From Halogranum rubrum (GTDB lineage: Archaea; Halobacteriota; Halobacteria; Halobacteriales; Haloferacaceae), in the NCBI RefSeq assembly GCF_900114455.1, contig NZ_FOTC01000002.1, positions 653,012 to 717,011 of the forward strand: a stretch of DNA of 64,000 nt, read 5' to 3'. Shown one piece after another: positions 62,978-64,000 of the stretch. How positions within the stretch are numbered: the stretch's first letter is position 1; each line of letters opens with the position of its first letter. The translations under genes were made by a program, and so were the position numbers. The notes below the pieces were generated by a model. That model was not told where the DNA came from and did not search any database. It was given only the letters and a program-made list of their open reading frames with translations.

Positions 62978-62991
62978 TTAGACGTATCTAA
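62978..62991. promoter_or_regulatory. DtxR/SirR-like operator upstream of the metal exporter
   Basis: TTAGA-CGTA-TCTAA is a perfect five-base dyad with a four-base spacer, set 8-21 bases before the start codon at 62970. It overlaps AT-rich sequence that must hold the promoter. Its TTAG...CTAA ends resemble DtxR-family metal-regulator sites. Confidence 0.5.
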
Positions 62992-63014
62992 ATCTCAGTT
63001 TGCCCTGTGAGAAC

Positions 63015-63359
63015 TTATACATTTGCACTCTTCGACTGTTCACGGCGTTCGAACGAATCGGGCGCACGACGACGGAGAGTGGGTGATTGCTCGCCAGACC
63101 TGACGGTTCTCTCCGATTCGATTCTGCTACTTCGGTAGTGACTTCGAGAGGCATCGTCGGCGTCGTCGGCATCGATACCCAGTTCGTCGTCGACCACAAG
63201 CAGGGCGAACAGCGTATCACCGAGTTCGTCTGTGTTCACCGCAAACTCTGACGAAACCGTTCCGTACTCCCTCGACGCCGTGGTATCGGCCGCGAGTTCA
63301 CCGACCTCTGCTGTCAGGTCGATGAGTCGGTACGCTGGGATGCAAAACTCGGTCCGTCG
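63015..63359 (-). pseudogene. MazG-like nucleotide pyrophosphohydrolase remnant
   Basis: The minus-strand frame after a TAG at 63360-63362 reads YRLIDLTAEVGELAADTTAS, then EFAVNTDELGDTLFALLVVD and YRSSRIESE. These are the helix motifs of the MazG-like family (EVGEL with its metal-binding Glu residues, and ELGD). The first ~20 residues of such proteins and any ATG are missing: TAG sits just before the first recognisable part. The only in-frame start is a GTG at 63239, after the EVGEL motif, which would give a dead 74-aa product. Codon bias is good, so decay is recent or the start lies in lost sequence. Confidence 0.6.
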
Positions 63360-63406
63360 CTAACTTCTGAAAAACGCTGACACACTTTAGTGTCGACTGG
63401 TGCCTC

Positions 63407-63598
63407 TCACAGCAGCAGCGAGAGAATCGCCAGCACGAGGAAGATGGCCACGAATATCTTCGCGATGCTCATCGAGATGCCGGCGACGCCGCGGAACCCG
63501 ACGACTGCGGCGACCAGTGCCAACACGAAGAACACCAGTGCGTAGTAGAGGAACCCCCCACCGCTCTGGAGTGGAATCGTGGTTAGTGCGCTGTACAT
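63407..63598 (-). CDS. DUF1328 (YtjA-like) small membrane protein
   Basis: A 63-residue protein with two membrane helices: [20 protein letters not shown] and a second one from [20 protein letters not shown], with [15 protein letters not shown] between them, the DUF1328 signature. The family is often tied to stress or envelope functions in bacteria; role unknown. The ATG at 63598 (MYSALTT) was chosen; an upstream in-frame ATG would add 19 polar residues. Confidence 0.82.
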   Translation of the reverse strand: MYSALTTIPLQSGGGFLYYALVFFVLALVAAVVGFRGVAGISMSIAKIFVAIFLVLAILSLLL

Positions 63599-63900
63599 GT
63601 GTCCTCCGTGCTTCTCGCCTGTCGGTCGGTTCGAACCATACGATTCCTCGTACACCAGACACCTGCTTAGTTGCCTGCCACCTAAGAACAGTCTGTTCGA
63701 TGCAACTGTCTACAGAAATAGTCTTCTTGGGAGAGTGGTGAGACGTTAGGACGGACAAAATAATCAAATTTTTGATAGCAGTTGTCTTCACACCTACCAA
63801 ACCGCCGAGACAGGTGGCGGTACGGCGGCACGGTGCTACTGCTGTCGCTGGCGTGCCTCCGAGTTACAGCAGAAACAGCGCGCCGAATCGCGTGTGGGAA
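63599..63900. other. gene-free spacer with an AT-rich patch
   Basis: No gene is supported in these ~300 bases. The stretch around 63740-63785 is lower in GC than the rest and holds a small dyad TCAAA-TT-TTTGA (63764-63775). On the far side a partial gene ends. Confidence 0.4.
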
Positions 63901-64000
63901 CTAGTGGTCGTGGCCCGTCGCCTCGGCGAAGGAGACACCGAAGCGCTCCTCGAACAGTTCTTCGGCCTTCTCGTTGATCTCGAGCAGGTCGTCCGGCACG
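63901..64000 (-). CDS. C-terminal end of an unknown protein (partial)
   Basis: The minus-strand frame encodes 33 residues ending in a TAG: LLEINEKAEELFEERF, then GVSFAEATGHDH. It is acidic and helical with strong codon bias, so it is a real gene whose body lies beyond the window. The family cannot be told from this piece. Confidence 0.6.
   Translation of the reverse strand, partial: VPDDLLEINEKAEELFEERFGVSFAEATGHDH

Noticed and set aside
1-64000. tRNA, rRNA, CRISPR arrays or insertion sequences
   Set aside because: I looked for T-loop motifs, regular spaced repeats and transposase motifs in the spacers and found none that hold; T-loop-like strings fall inside genes.

Overview
The window is chromosomal DNA from a halophilic archaeon, most likely Haloferax-like or a close relative in the Haloferacaceae. 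The evidence is uniformly high GC with G/C-ending codons, strongly acidic proteins, TATA boxes about 26-31 bases before many start codons (the haloarchaeal leaderless-promoter pattern), and haloarchaea-specific families: an Agl23-like protein, HTH/membrane-protein pairs, ADP-forming acetyl-CoA synthetase and a Nuo complex without its NADH module. No rRNA, tRNA, CRISPR array or insertion sequence is visible. Most of the window is dense, ordinary chromosome.

Layout. 1-5.5 kb: end of an ABC-2 permease, an HtrA-type protease with a small membrane gene, a KDPG-aldolase-like enzyme, an unusual ParA-like ATPase coupled to an acidic protein, a VOC protein and a lipoprotein. 5.5-12.3 kb: two coupled PH-domain membrane proteins, a tightly overlapped trio (46-aa protein, metallophosphoesterase, helical protein), a DUF2071 protein, a DUF4349 lipoprotein and an inositol-monophosphatase-family enzyme. 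12.4-17.6 kb: an S9 peptidase, a 550-base gene-free block with hairpins, ribH with an aminotransferase, and two paralogous membrane genes. 17.6-21 kb: a MacB-like ABC exporter with a secreted CARDB-like protein.

21-32.6 kb: a Hel308-like helicase, then the three enzymes of the archaeal AMP/pentose-bisphosphate pathway: form III RuBisCO, ribose-1,5-bisphosphate isomerase and AMP phosphorylase. Between them lie a peroxiredoxin and a membrane gene interrupted by one in-frame TGA. DoxX, an HTH/membrane pair, an OYE-family oxidoreductase, an aspartoacylase-like enzyme and two tiny coupled genes follow. 32.7-36.5 kb: Agl23-like protein and purK-purE. 36.5-47 kb: an eleven-gene nuo operon (A, B, CD, H, I, J1, J2, K, L, M, N) with mostly overlapping ends.

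47-64 kb: a TrkA-N/DHH protein, a CBS/ParB-like protein, an ABC-2 transporter, an MFS transporter, an M24 peptidase, a Zn-dependent dehydrogenase, acd overlapped with a phosphotransacetylase-like DRTGG protein, and a putative metal exporter preceded by a DtxR-type dyad. There are two decayed genes here: a 5'-truncated methyltransferase and a MazG-like remnant.

The genes that work together most clearly are the AMP-salvage trio, the nuo operon and the acd/DRTGG pair. The least explained are the ParA-like pair, the 7.6-9.6 kb trio and the structured non-coding block near 14.6-14.9 kb.
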